Source: Rhodobacteraceae bacterium S2214 (GTDB taxonomy: Bacteria > Pseudomonadota > Alphaproteobacteria > Rhodobacterales > Rhodobacteraceae). From it: a stretch of DNA of 64,000 nt. The notes beneath the pieces were generated by a model. The model had not been told where the DNA came from and did no database searches. It was given only the letters and a program-made list of their open reading frames with translations. The stretch is taken from NCBI GenBank assembly GCA_025141675.1, contig CP081161.1:62001-126000 (forward strand), given 5' to 3'. Position 1 is the stretch's first letter; each line of letters starts with the position of its first letter. Of the stretch, positions 35,059-43,565 are shown piece after piece. Position numbers and translations under genes: made by a program.

Positions 35059-36944
35059 ACCGCCAAAACCAAGCCGGATGGATGCCATCCGAAGCTGCGC
35101 GTGCGATGCCGATCCAGTCACTGGACCAGCCCTATCGGGATGCGACCGCCCCTGCGCAGGGCACGGCAAAATCACGTACGGTCTGGTGGCGGGCAGCAAC
35201 GTTTTTGCCAGCAATCGCAGCAACTTGCGCGTTGATCGCCGCCTTCACGGACTGGTTCGCGATGGACGGGTTTTCGGCCTTTGAAGGGGTTGTGATCGCC
35301 CTGATCGCCTTCACCTTCTTCTGGATTGCACTGTCGGTCAGCACGTCGTTTCTTGGTGTGGCGAATTTGCTGTGGGCGCGCCCGCGTATTGCGCATGACG
35401 GTCCAGTGCCCGCGATGAAGGTCGCCTTGCTGATCCCTGTTTACAACGAAGACACCGCGGACGTGTTCGGCAATGCGGCCGCGATGTTGCAGGCTTTGGA
35501 TGAACAACAACACGTTCATAGCTTTGATTTGTTTATCCTGTCTGACACGCGTGACCCCGTGATCGCGGACCAAGAAGAACGCGCGTTTTTGGCACTGCGG
35601 GCCCAAATGGGCCTTGGTAGCGAAGTCTTTTATCGCCGCCGTATCGAGAACGTGGATCGCAAAGTTGGCAATCTGGCCGACTGGGTCGAAAACTGGGGCG
35701 GCGCGTATGACGCCATGTTGGTGCTGGACGCCGACAGTTTGATGGCTGGCGAAGCGATTATCGGCCTGACCGATGCGTTAGCGTGTGATCCTTCGGCTGG
35801 GTTGATCCAATCGTTCCCGACATTGTTCGGCGCACAATCCGTTTTCGGGCGAGTTCAACAGTTTTCGAACCGCGTTTATGGCGCTGCGTTGGCCGAAGGT
35901 TTGGCCAAATGGACCGACCGAGAAGGCAACTACTGGGGGCATAATGCGATCATCCGATCTGCCGCGTTTGCGTCCTGCGCCGGTCTGCCAAAGGTGAAAA
36001 ACCGTAAGGGCAACGGGCGCTTGATCCTTTCCCACGACTTTATCGAAGCGGGGCTGCTGCGCCGTGCTGGCTGGTCTGTTCGGTTCTTGCCGCGCATCGG
36101 CGGGTCATATGAAGAAGTCCCAGCGACGTTGATTGACTATGTCCTACGCGACCGCCGCTGGTGTCAGGGGAACCTGCAACACCTTGGTTTGTTAGGATCC
36201 CGTGGTTTTCACGCCGTGTCGCGGTTTCATTTGATTAGCGGCGCGATGGGCTACCTGATGTCGCCTGCATGGTTTGCCCTGCTGCTGGTGTGGGCTTTGA
36301 TCGGCAATGGCCAAGAAACAAACGCGATCCGCTATTTTTCAGGCTTTGATCCTCAGGTGAGCTGGCCGGTTATGTCGACCGCAAATTCGCTCGCGATCTT
36401 GGCATTTATGTATGGTATGCTGCTGGCCCCCAAACTGATGAGCGCCGCTGCGGCATCACGCTCGGGCATCACAATGCGCGATATGGGTGGGGTATTCCAG
36501 TTTTTGGGGTCTCTGATCGCCGAGATCATGCTGTCGATTTTGTACGCGCCAATCATGATGGTGCAGCAGACGATTGCGGTCCTTCGCACAGCGATCGGAT
36601 ATCAGGAAAAGTGGAACCCACAGCAACGACGGGGCGGCACATATAGCCTTGGCGTGATGATCAAGTTCCACATCGTTGAAACGATCATGGGGGCCGCGAT
36701 GATCGCGGGCATGACCCAAGGTCTGGTCACGCTCTGGCTTTTGCCGATTGCGATCAGCCTGATTGGCGCTGTGCCGCTGTCGGCGCTGAGCGGTGTGAAC
36801 CTTGGCGCGAAAGGCTGGTCTGGTCGGCAAATGGGGACGCCCGAGCACCTGAATGCCCCGCGCATTATTCGCGTGGCAATGGCGGAACGGCAGCGTTTTG
36901 CAGCTGTGCTGGCGACGCCTGAAAATGGCATCGCCGCTGAATAG
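35046..36944 (+). CDS. opgH: Glucan biosynthesis glucosyltransferase OpgH
   Basis: The 632-residue inner-membrane GT2 enzyme polymerises UDP-glucose into the beta-1,2-linked backbone of osmoregulated periplasmic glucans. Two N-terminal helices (about 53-75 and 80-105) precede the catalytic domain. That domain has 'ALLIPVYNED', the DxD-type 'LVLDADSLM' and the processivity motif 'DRRWCQGNLQHL'. Four or more helices follow (about 410-600). It is the last gene of opgC-opgD/G-opgH and starts 12 nt inside the preceding gene. Confidence 0.92.
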   Translation: MDDLDRQNQAGWMPSEAARAMPIQSLDQPYRDATAPAQGTAKSRTVWWRAATFLPAIAATCALIAAFTDWFAMDGFSAFEGVVIALIAFTFFWIALSVSTSFLGVANLLWARPRIAHDGPVPAMKVALLIPVYNEDTADVFGNAAAMLQALDEQQHVHSFDLFILSDTRDPVIADQEERAFLALRAQMGLGSEVFYRRRIENVDRKVGNLADWVENWGGAYDAMLVLDADSLMAGEAIIGLTDALACDPSAGLIQSFPTLFGAQSVFGRVQQFSNRVYGAALAEGLAKWTDREGNYWGHNAIIRSAAFASCAGLPKVKNRKGNGRLILSHDFIEAGLLRRAGWSVRFLPRIGGSYEEVPATLIDYVLRDRRWCQGNLQHLGLLGSRGFHAVSRFHLISGAMGYLMSPAWFALLLVWALIGNGQETNAIRYFSGFDPQVSWPVMSTANSLAILAFMYGMLLAPKLMSAAAASRSGITMRDMGGVFQFLGSLIAEIMLSILYAPIMMVQQTIAVLRTAIGYQEKWNPQQRRGGTYSLGVMIKFHIVETIMGAAMIAGMTQGLVTLWLLPIAISLIGAVPLSALSGVNLGAKGWSGRQMGTPEHLNAPRIIRVAMAERQRFAAVLATPENGIAAE

Positions 36945-36945
36945 G

Positions 36946-37782
36946 CTAATCCGACAGCGCTTCGAACCAGTCTAGCATGTAGGTTGACCAGCCGCGCGGA
37001 ATACCGTGGCCGCCGGGATGCAAGACGAATTCAAGCGCTGTGCCTGCATCGCATTCTTCCCAAGTTCGCACCCAAAAATCACCTGACGTGTCAAAGGTGT
37101 CGGCCCGCAGCCCATCGCACCCATTTTCCGCACGCCACAGACCCATTGCATGCCAAACATCCCCTTGCAGGATAGTGCCATTCCCCAACGGGCGGCCTTC
37201 TAGCGGCACGGTTTTGTCTTTCCAGCCATGCGTATGCAGCAGTTGAACCGGTCCAGCGCAATCAACTGGGTGGGGGCGCCAAAAGCTACCCCCAACGGGC
37301 GCATAGGCCGCAAACGCGGTCGGATCGTCACAAGCGATATAGCTGGTCATTGAACCGCCAATCGAAAACCCACCAAGGACGATCGCATCGCGATCCACCC
37401 CAAACCGCGAAGCTGCATCTTCAGCGACTTGCAGCAGAAACGCCATTTCATCGCGTTGTTGCGGACGGTCGGGGTGAAACGACCAACCGGGGCCGAAACG
37501 AGCGTTTTCTCGCTGCAAACCGTTGGGACCAATGACGGCGTAACCGCGACTGTTAAGATTATCGGCCATGCCGCCAGACCGGGTCGACCCCGCGCCGGAC
37601 CCGCCAGCACCGTGCAAGAACATCAGCGCGGGGATTGGACCATCCGCGGTGTCGGGCAGCGCGATGTGATAGGTGCCCAAAGGCACGTCGCATGGATCGG
37701 GGTCAGGGCCACACCCAGCCTGTGCCGTTGACCCGAGTAGCGTCAAGCACAGCGCTGCAGCGCCTTTAGTTATCTGTGACAA
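36946..37782 (-). CDS. Exported alpha/beta-hydrolase esterase (PHB depolymerase / feruloyl esterase type)
   Basis: The 278-residue protein has a signal peptide (about 1-22). The nucleophile elbow is GFSIGG (about 139-144), the oxyanion segment is 'MFLHGAGGSG', and an Asp-containing 'HTHGWKDKTVPLEG' and C-terminal 'HPGGHGIPRGW' complete a Ser-Asp-His triad. It resembles LpqC-like depolymerases that act on polyesters or feruloyl esters. The start is TTG, 17 nt inside the rhodanese gene, with GAGG upstream. It is the last gene of a five-gene minus-strand operon. Confidence 0.82.
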   Translation of the reverse strand: MSQITKGAAALCLTLLGSTAQAGCGPDPDPCDVPLGTYHIALPDTADGPIPALMFLHGAGGSGAGSTRSGGMADNLNSRGYAVIGPNGLQRENARFGPGWSFHPDRPQQRDEMAFLLQVAEDAASRFGVDRDAIVLGGFSIGGSMTSYIACDDPTAFAAYAPVGGSFWRPHPVDCAGPVQLLHTHGWKDKTVPLEGRPLGNGTILQGDVWHAMGLWRAENGCDGLRADTFDTSGDFWVRTWEECDAGTALEFVLHPGGHGIPRGWSTYMLDWFEALSD

Positions 37783-38230
37783 GCGGCAATCCTCGCGCGA
37801 TCCATCCCGGCCCTGCGGCGGAGCCTAACATACCCTCGGGAATGTCTATAATGTTGGTGAAACCGGCTTGGATCAGCTGGTTCGATACCCGCGCAGACCG
37901 CACGCCACGGGCGCAAATCAAGGCAACGGGCGCGTTCAGATCGCCCCCAGCCGCTGCTTGGACACGCGCCGCAAATTCGTCGTCGCGTAGATCAATCCGG
38001 TGTGCGCCTTCCCCCGATCCGGTCCGCGCCCATTCATCAGGACGGCGGATATCGATCAGCGTGATTTCACCGCGCGCGGTCTGATCAAACGCTTCTGGGG
38101 CTGTAAGGATACCCCCCGGGAAATCTTCGGTAATGGCGGAATAAAACAAATTTTGCCCGTCGGCGGCAACAAAACCACCGGCAGATAAAAGGACCAAAGC
38201 CCCGCCCCCAAGAAACGCACGTCTGTCCAT
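37766..38230 (-). CDS. Exported rhodanese-like protein with Tat-type signal
   Basis: The 154-residue protein starts MDRRAFLGGGALVLLSAGG, a twin-arginine-like export signal. A single rhodanese domain follows with 'ITLIDIRRPDEWARTG' and the active-site loop Cys in ALICARGVRSARVSN (about 108-122). Such periplasmic rhodaneses shuttle sulfane sulfur or serve as redox helpers. Its position directly after a SCO1 gene suggests a role in copper or thiol handling in the periplasm (inference). Confidence 0.85.
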   Translation of the reverse strand: MDRRAFLGGGALVLLSAGGFVAADGQNLFYSAITEDFPGGILTAPEAFDQTARGEITLIDIRRPDEWARTGSGEGAHRIDLRDDEFAARVQAAAGGDLNAPVALICARGVRSARVSNQLIQAGFTNIIDIPEGMLGSAAGPGWIARGLPLVTDN

Positions 38231-38233
38231 GAA

Positions 38234-38779
38234 TTAGCCTATATACTTTGAAATTATCGCGATGATTTCGTCATCCGAAAGCACCGGTGGGATCAACGTC
38301 AGTGTCGTTCCATCGCCATCGAGCAGGTAGATGAAGCTGCCATGCGCGTAGACCGGCCCGTATTCGGGGTCATCGAACAGGAACTCTTTTTCCACCGAAA
38401 AGGCGTCGTAGGCCACCTGCAGTTCAGCTTCGGTGCCGGTCAAGCCGACGAATGCGTCGTGGTACGTCGTGAGCGCAGGACCCAGTGTATCGACAGTGTC
38501 TATTTCTGGATCAACGGTGATCATGATTGGGCGAACGATGTGTCCATCTGTCGCCAGTTCATCCGTGATATCAGCCATTTGCGGCAGCACTGACGAACAG
38601 ATCTGCAAGCAATTCGCATAACCGAAGAACAATAATTGGGCGTGCCCGTTGGGGTCAATATGTGTGCGCTGCGCACCATTTTGATCCGTCAGCTCGTAAG
38701 CACCGCCGACCAAAAACGGCAGCCCCTGACCGGACGCCAACATGGGCATCAGCGCAAATAAGATGGCGAGACGATTCAT
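38234..38779 (-). CDS. SCO1/SenC-family copper chaperone / thioredoxin-like protein
   Basis: The 181-residue exported protein (signal about 1-18) shows the SCO copper site: Cys-x-x-x-Cys in 'GYANCLQICSSVLPQ' (about 54-68) and a His in 'VYAHGSFIYLLDGDG' (about 145). SCO proteins deliver copper to the CuA site of cytochrome oxidase or reduce its cysteines. The ATG overlaps the stop of the preceding unknown gene. No cox genes lie in the window. Confidence 0.87.
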   Translation of the reverse strand: MNRLAILFALMPMLASGQGLPFLVGGAYELTDQNGAQRTHIDPNGHAQLLFFGYANCLQICSSVLPQMADITDELATDGHIVRPIMITVDPEIDTVDTLGPALTTYHDAFVGLTGTEAELQVAYDAFSVEKEFLFDDPEYGPVYAHGSFIYLLDGDGTTLTLIPPVLSDDEIIAIISKYIG

Positions 38780-39354
38780 TCTGGGAATACCACATCTTTC
38801 AGGGCTTCATCTTCGGCAATGCCAAGACCAAAATACCCTTCAGCTGCAATTTCAGATAAGACGCGCGGATCACGACGGAACCACGGGCCCCGTCCTGCAG
38901 CATCTGGATTTTCTTCCGCCCAGTTTTTCGTCCAGTTATTCGCCGTGACCCATTCGTCTTCGCCAACCCGCCGGATTTTCTGGACGAGGTAGATGTTCAC
39001 CGCACCCAAGTCTTCATCGTACAGTTCCAAACCGTCAACTTCGACGTCTTGACCGCAGTAGGGCAACAGTTCGACAGTCGCACCGGAAAAGACGGTTTGA
39101 CTGTTTTTGTTTGGGTAGACCAAGACACCATCAACGCTACGCAGCAGACCTAACTGGCGTCGTCCATCACCGCAGTTGTCCGTGCATTGCCCCGCGACCT
39201 CGCACAACAGATCGACGACCGTTGCTTCGAAACGCGCTGGATATTCGGCATATAGGTTCCAAGATCGTGCTTCTGATCCTTCTTCGAAATTGACATCTTG
39301 CGCCAATGCCGGCGCCGCGAGGAACATGTTCAGAGCGAGTATAGGTTTCCACAT
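38776..39354 (-). CDS. Uncharacterised Cys-containing exported protein
   Basis: The 192-residue protein has a signal peptide (about 1-19). Three cysteines cluster in 'DLLCEVAGQCTDNCGDG' (Cys51, 57, 61), and a fourth lies in 'LLPYCGQDVEVDG'. The beta-rich middle has the pattern 'V-VDLLC ... LGLL---DGV-V', reminiscent of the next protein, so both may share an OB-like fold. I recognise no named family. It lies between a similar gene and SCO1 in a coupled operon, so metal or redox work in the periplasm is likely (inference). The start is chosen at the ATG right after the upstream stop. Confidence 0.7.
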   Translation of the reverse strand: MWKPILALNMFLAAPALAQDVNFEEGSEARSWNLYAEYPARFEATVVDLLCEVAGQCTDNCGDGRRQLGLLRSVDGVLVYPNKNSQTVFSGATVELLPYCGQDVEVDGLELYDEDLGAVNIYLVQKIRRVGEDEWVTANNWTKNWAEENPDAAGRGPWFRRDPRVLSEIAAEGYFGLGIAEDEALKDVVFPE

Positions 39355-39355
39355 C

Positions 39356-39811
39356 TTAACGATCCCCTTCCGGAATGGCGAAAGGCGGAACCGTTCCGTA
39401 GCCTTCGGCATTAAAGACTTGGATATCAAAGTCTTCGACGACTTCTTCGACCACCAAATAATTCAGGCCATCACGTTCATACAGCATCCCGTCCGCCGTG
39501 ACCGTGTGACTGGCAAGGCGCAGTTGGGTGTCGCCACCCGCGCTTTCGTCGTCGTCTTCGATCTTGAGAACCATGTAGACGGTGCCATCATCGCCGAGCA
39601 AACCAACCGGAATCCCACCCGCCGAACACCACAAGGCGCAGGTGTGGTGCGCGGTGCCAACGACGGCGTCAGGACCACCCATCACGCCCGAAAAATAGCA
39701 CCACGTATCCATTATTTCGCCGGTGATTTGGACACGTGTCCCTTCGTCAGCGGCGGCGGCAGGGCCAGCTATGACGGCCATAAGCGCGGCTAGCTTTTGG
39801 ATATGTTTCAT
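39356..39811 (-). CDS. Uncharacterised exported Cys/His protein, first gene of the SCO1 operon
   Basis: The 151-residue protein has a signal peptide (about 1-21). Its conserved-looking core is 'VQITGEIMDTWCYFSG' (Cys38) and 'AHHTCALWCSAGGIPVGLL' (His56, His57, Cys58, Cys62), followed by 'GTVYMVLKIED'. The Cys/His cluster could bind copper or form a disulfide. No family name is recognised. GGAG before the ATG supports the start, and the stop lies 1 nt before the next ATG. Confidence 0.7.
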   Translation of the reverse strand: MKHIQKLAALMAVIAGPAAAADEGTRVQITGEIMDTWCYFSGVMGGPDAVVGTAHHTCALWCSAGGIPVGLLGDDGTVYMVLKIEDDDESAGGDTQLRLASHTVTADGMLYERDGLNYLVVEEVVEDFDIQVFNAEGYGTVPPFAIPEGDR

Positions 39812-39874
39812 TCTGGGCTCCTGCTGCGATGCGGTTGTCAGCAGTGTACCCTAGGTCAGCCCATTAAAAGCAAG

Positions 39875-40465
39875 TCACAACAGAGTGACGCCAGCCTTTT
39901 CCATCCCGGACTTTGCGGCATCCAAGGACCCGTCAAAGTCGATCGCACGGCAAAGCGACGTGTTCACTGTGACCTTGTAACCAAGCTGCGCCGCATCAAC
40001 CGCAGAGAAATTCACGCAAAAATCAGTCGCAAGGCCAACCATCACAAGATCATTGATGCCACGTGTTTGCAGATACCCGTGCAGACCTGTTGGCGTTTCA
40101 TGGTCGTTTTCAAAAAACGCAGAATAGCTGTCGATGGCTGGATTATATCCTTTGCGAATGATCATATCCGCCGCATTCGTGTTCAAATCCTTATGAAACG
40201 CGGCGCCGTCGGTGCCCTGAATACAGTGATCCGGCCACAACACTTGGGGGCCGTAAGGCATGTCCATCATGCTCATCGGGGCCGCGTCGTGCGTCGAAGC
40301 AAAGGACGAATGGCCTGCGGGGTGCCAATCTTGCGTCAAGATAACCGCGCCGAAATCCTGCATCAGCGCATTGATACCGGGCACGATAAGGTCGCCTTCG
40401 GCCACGGCGAGCGCACCACCCGGGCAAAAATCATTTTGTACGTCGATCACGATGAGGGCTTGCAT
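39875..40465 (-). CDS. pncA: Nicotinamidase
   Basis: The 196-residue enzyme deaminates nicotinamide to nicotinate. The catalytic triad is seen as Asp in 'VIDVQNDFCPGG', Lys in 'IRKGYNP' and Cys in 'VGLATDFCVNFSA'. The metal site is 'TQDWHPAGHSSFAS' with two His. AAAGGAA before the ATG decides the start over the longer frame at 40519. The product feeds pncB (23.3 kb). It lies 10 nt downstream of a P-loop kinase gene on the same strand. Confidence 0.92.
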   Translation of the reverse strand: MQALIVIDVQNDFCPGGALAVAEGDLIVPGINALMQDFGAVILTQDWHPAGHSSFASTHDAAPMSMMDMPYGPQVLWPDHCIQGTDGAAFHKDLNTNAADMIIRKGYNPAIDSYSAFFENDHETPTGLHGYLQTRGINDLVMVGLATDFCVNFSAVDAAQLGYKVTVNTSLCRAIDFDGSLDAAKSGMEKAGVTLL

Positions 40466-40475
40466 GGCTATTCCT

Positions 40476-41006
40476 TTAAAACTTGCGCGGATTTTGACCG
40501 ATTTGAACAAAAAAGTCACCCACAGCCCGACGGCTTTTCAGGTGAATGACGGTCAAATGGGGATGTTCGGCGATCAGGCGCAACAGGCGCACCCGATGGG
40601 ATTTGCGCGTATCCCAGATCCATTTCCAAAAGGCGGCTGTGTCGCGATCAATCCGTTCGGGACAGTTTGGTGCGGAATCGGGGCGCGTTTTGCCGTAAGA
40701 CGTGACCAGACGCTTCAAAACCCGCCAGAACCGAAGGCCAACGGGCAAGTCGATCCAAACCAGCGTATCGGCATTGGCGGCGCGATTGTCATAAGTCGCA
40801 GACATCCCCCCTTCAAAAATCCAAGCGTCTTTTGCTTCAATTTCATTGGCCAGCTTAACCTTTTCGGACAGCGGTCGTGGCACCCAGCCGGGCATGTGAT
40901 GTATCTGATCCATATGAAAAACAGGGAGATCAGTCGCCTGTCCCAGCGCGCGAGCAAGCGTGCTTTTTCCTGACCCCGGTCCGCCGTTAATCATAACGCG
41001 TCGCAT
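40476..41006 (-). CDS. P-loop nucleotide kinase-like (topology-modulation / FlaR type)
   Basis: The 176-residue protein starts with Walker A 'MINGGPGSGKSTLARALG' and a 'FHMDQIHHMPGW' motif. It continues 'DAWIFEGGMSATYDNRAANADTLVWIDLP', typical of small adenylate-kinase-like proteins annotated as FlaR or 'topology modulation protein'. The true substrate is unknown. The ATG at 41006 is chosen so that the P-loop comes first; an in-frame ATG at 41042 is possible and would leave about 102 nt from the divergent hsp70-like gene. Confidence 0.75.
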   Translation of the reverse strand: MRRVMINGGPGSGKSTLARALGQATDLPVFHMDQIHHMPGWVPRPLSEKVKLANEIEAKDAWIFEGGMSATYDNRAANADTLVWIDLPVGLRFWRVLKRLVTSYGKTRPDSAPNCPERIDRDTAAFWKWIWDTRKSHRVRLLRLIAEHPHLTVIHLKSRRAVGDFFVQIGQNPRKF

Positions 41007-41144
41007 AGAGCGGACCGTTCTTTGTGGGTCGAAATCAATCATGAGGCGAACATGCCTTTCAATTTTTCGACGTACAAGACCAACAGGGCTTGGCAGTCCA
41101 CGTTGATTGATTTATCGCCGCGTTTTTCGGCAATGGAGCGGCAC

Positions 41145-42395
41145 ATGTTTCCCCAAACACTTGGCATTGATTTTGGCACCTCCAACACCGCTGCAGGTGT
41201 GATGGCGGGTGATCGCCCTTATCTGATTGAAGTCGAACCGGGGCAAACGACGCTGCCTACATCGGTGTTTTTCGACACACAACGCAAGGTGACGACCTAC
41301 GGGTCCGCCGCCAATGCCGCGCTGATCGACGGGCGCGAAGGCCGTTTCATGCGTGCGTTGAAATCGGTACTCGGCACACCGTTGATGCGTGAACGCCGTC
41401 AAGTTGCCTATGAAACACTGACCTTGATTGAGGTGGTCGCGCGTTTTCTACGCACGATCCGCGAACGTGCCGAAACCGCGACCGGATTGTCGTTAAAGCA
41501 TGCAGTGTCAGGTCGCCCTGTTTTGTTTCATTCCAAAGATGCCGCCCGCAATGAGCAAGCCCTGGTAGACCTGCGCGAAGCATACGGGATCGCAGGCTTT
41601 GATAGCGTTGAGTTCTTGTTCGAACCAGAGGCCGCAGCGCTTGCCGCGGGAACGACCAAAGGTCTTGGGCTGATTGTAGATATCGGCGGTGGGACGTCCG
41701 ATTTTTCGATCTTCACGCGCGAAAACGATGAAACCAATATCATCGCGTCCCATGGCGTCCGTGTTGGCGGAACGGATTTTGACAAGTCAATCAGCCTTGC
41801 GCGTGTGATGCCACTGCTGGGGCGCGGTGCAGAAATCCGTAATGATATGGGACCGGGCACCTACATTGCCCCCAATGCAATCTATAACGACTTGGCCAGT
41901 TGGGAGAAAATTCCGTTTCAATACAACGCCGAAACCCGCAGGATGGCGACGGTTTTTGCAAAGCAGGGTATCGACAAAGCGTTGTTTCAGCGGCTTTACG
42001 ACACGCTGGATCTGGAATTGGGACACGACATCGCATTCGCCGTGGAACGCGGCAAGATCATGGTGAACAAGCCCGACGCGTCAGACGCGGCGATCGATCT
42101 ATCCGTACTGGAACCCAATCTGCGGGCCAAAATGACCAACACGCTTCTACGCGATACGCTGTCGGACCATGGCGCAGCGATCCGACAATGCGCGATCGAA
42201 ACGCTCCAACGCGCCGACATCACGCCGGACAAAATAAACAGCGTTGTCTTCGTGGGTGGGTCAAGCTTGATGCATGTCGTCCGCGACGAAATGCAGGGCC
42301 TGTTCCCCGATGCGCGTTTTGTTGATTCCGAAGCATTTACAGCCGTTGCAAGTGGTCTGGCCATCGCGGCCGCCGCAGCTGACGGACGGCGCTAA
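41145..42395 (+). CDS. Hsp70-family protein, YegD-like
   Basis: The 416-residue protein contains only the actin-like ATPase fold: phosphate-1 'LGIDFGTSNTAAGV', connect-1/phosphate-2 'LIVDIGGGTSDFSIF' and adenosine motif 'VFVGGSSLMHVV'. The C-terminal substrate-binding domain of DnaK is absent, as in YegD. YegD-like proteins are presumed chaperones of unknown client. The start follows 'atggagcggcac'. Longer frames to 41022 would overlap the kinase promoter. Confidence 0.85.
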   Translation: MFPQTLGIDFGTSNTAAGVMAGDRPYLIEVEPGQTTLPTSVFFDTQRKVTTYGSAANAALIDGREGRFMRALKSVLGTPLMRERRQVAYETLTLIEVVARFLRTIRERAETATGLSLKHAVSGRPVLFHSKDAARNEQALVDLREAYGIAGFDSVEFLFEPEAAALAAGTTKGLGLIVDIGGGTSDFSIFTRENDETNIIASHGVRVGGTDFDKSISLARVMPLLGRGAEIRNDMGPGTYIAPNAIYNDLASWEKIPFQYNAETRRMATVFAKQGIDKALFQRLYDTLDLELGHDIAFAVERGKIMVNKPDASDAAIDLSVLEPNLRAKMTNTLLRDTLSDHGAAIRQCAIETLQRADITPDKINSVVFVGGSSLMHVVRDEMQGLFPDARFVDSEAFTAVASGLAIAAAAADGRR

Positions 42396-42482
42396 GGTCT
42401 TATTGTTAACGCTTTGAATGACATACGGCGTTTCGGCATGCGTGCTCTTGCCCCTTGCGCTGGACAGGCGTAATTCAAAGCT

Positions 42483-43388
42483 ATGTATATCGTCGCTGCC
42501 CTATATCACTTCACCCGTTTCGCTGATCCCAAGGCGTTGCGTGAACCATTGTTGGAATTGTGCAAGACGCACGGAATCGGCGGCACATTGTTGCTGGCCC
42601 ATGAAGGGGTCAACGGCACGATTGCCGGAACCCGTGCTGGCATCGATGCCGTGCTCACACATTTGCGCGGTCTGTCTGGTTGCGCCGATCTTGAGCATAA
42701 AGAAAGCCTATCTGACACGCCGCCTTTCAATCGGATGAAGGTCCGTCTCAAGCGCGAGATTGTGACCATGGGCCAACCCGATGTCGACCCGCTGGCGGGC
42801 ACCGGCCACTACGTCGATCCTTCAGATTGGAACGCGTTGATCACGTCACCAGATGTCGCTGTCATTGATACACGTAACGATTACGAAGTGGGCATTGGAA
42901 CGTTTGAAGGTGCCATTGACCCTGAAACAAAAAGCTTCGGTGAATTTCCAGCATGGTGGGAAGAAAACAAGGAACGCTTTCATAACAAGAAAATCGCGAT
43001 GTTCTGCACGGGCGGCATTCGGTGTGAAAAGTCTACAAATTTCCTGATTGGTCAAGGTGTGGAAGATGTTTACCACCTTAAAGGCGGAATCCTAAAATAC
43101 CTTGAAGAAGTCCCTAAAGAAGAAAGCACTTGGGACGGAGAGTGTTTTGTTTTTGACGCGCGGGTTAGCGTCGGGCACGGGTTAGAAGAAGGCCCACATA
43201 TGCTCTGTTATGCATGCCGCCGCCCGATTCTGCCTGAAGATAAGAACCGCGCCGAATACGAAGAAGGGGTGTCGTGCCACCAGTGCTTCAATGAAAAATC
43301 GGAAGACGATAAAGAACGTTTCCGCGAAAGACAGAAACAGGTGGCTTTGGCGCGGTTGCGCGGTGAGAAACACATGGGTAGCCTGTAG
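42483..43388 (+). CDS. trhO: tRNA uridine(34) hydroxylase TrhO (rhodanese family)
   Basis: TrhO adds oxygen to U34 of certain tRNAs as the first step of 5-methoxy or carboxymethoxy-uridine formation. The 301-residue protein has an N-terminal acylphosphatase-like domain ('LLLAHEGVNGTIAGT', about 36-50), a rhodanese domain with active-site Cys175 in FCTGGIRCEKST, and a C-terminal Cys pair (CYACRRPI, about 241, 244) that probably binds zinc with 'GVSCHQCF'. All hallmarks are present at full length. The 177 nt after it hold no gene. Confidence 0.9.
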   Translation: MYIVAALYHFTRFADPKALREPLLELCKTHGIGGTLLLAHEGVNGTIAGTRAGIDAVLTHLRGLSGCADLEHKESLSDTPPFNRMKVRLKREIVTMGQPDVDPLAGTGHYVDPSDWNALITSPDVAVIDTRNDYEVGIGTFEGAIDPETKSFGEFPAWWEENKERFHNKKIAMFCTGGIRCEKSTNFLIGQGVEDVYHLKGGILKYLEEVPKEESTWDGECFVFDARVSVGHGLEEGPHMLCYACRRPILPEDKNRAEYEEGVSCHQCFNEKSEDDKERFRERQKQVALARLRGEKHMGSL

Positions 43389-43565
43389 TCTCAGGTCTTT
43401 TTTGGGCGAACGCGTCCAAGGTGGTCCGTTCCAAACGACTAGCGCTATTCAAGTTGGAACAGGGCAAGTTAACGCAGGGCCTGTCGCGTTCGACAATCGG
43501 TAAAATGACCCGCCAATTGGCGCAATTGCATTGGTATTTCGGGCCTTCTAGCTGCTTACGCGAAA

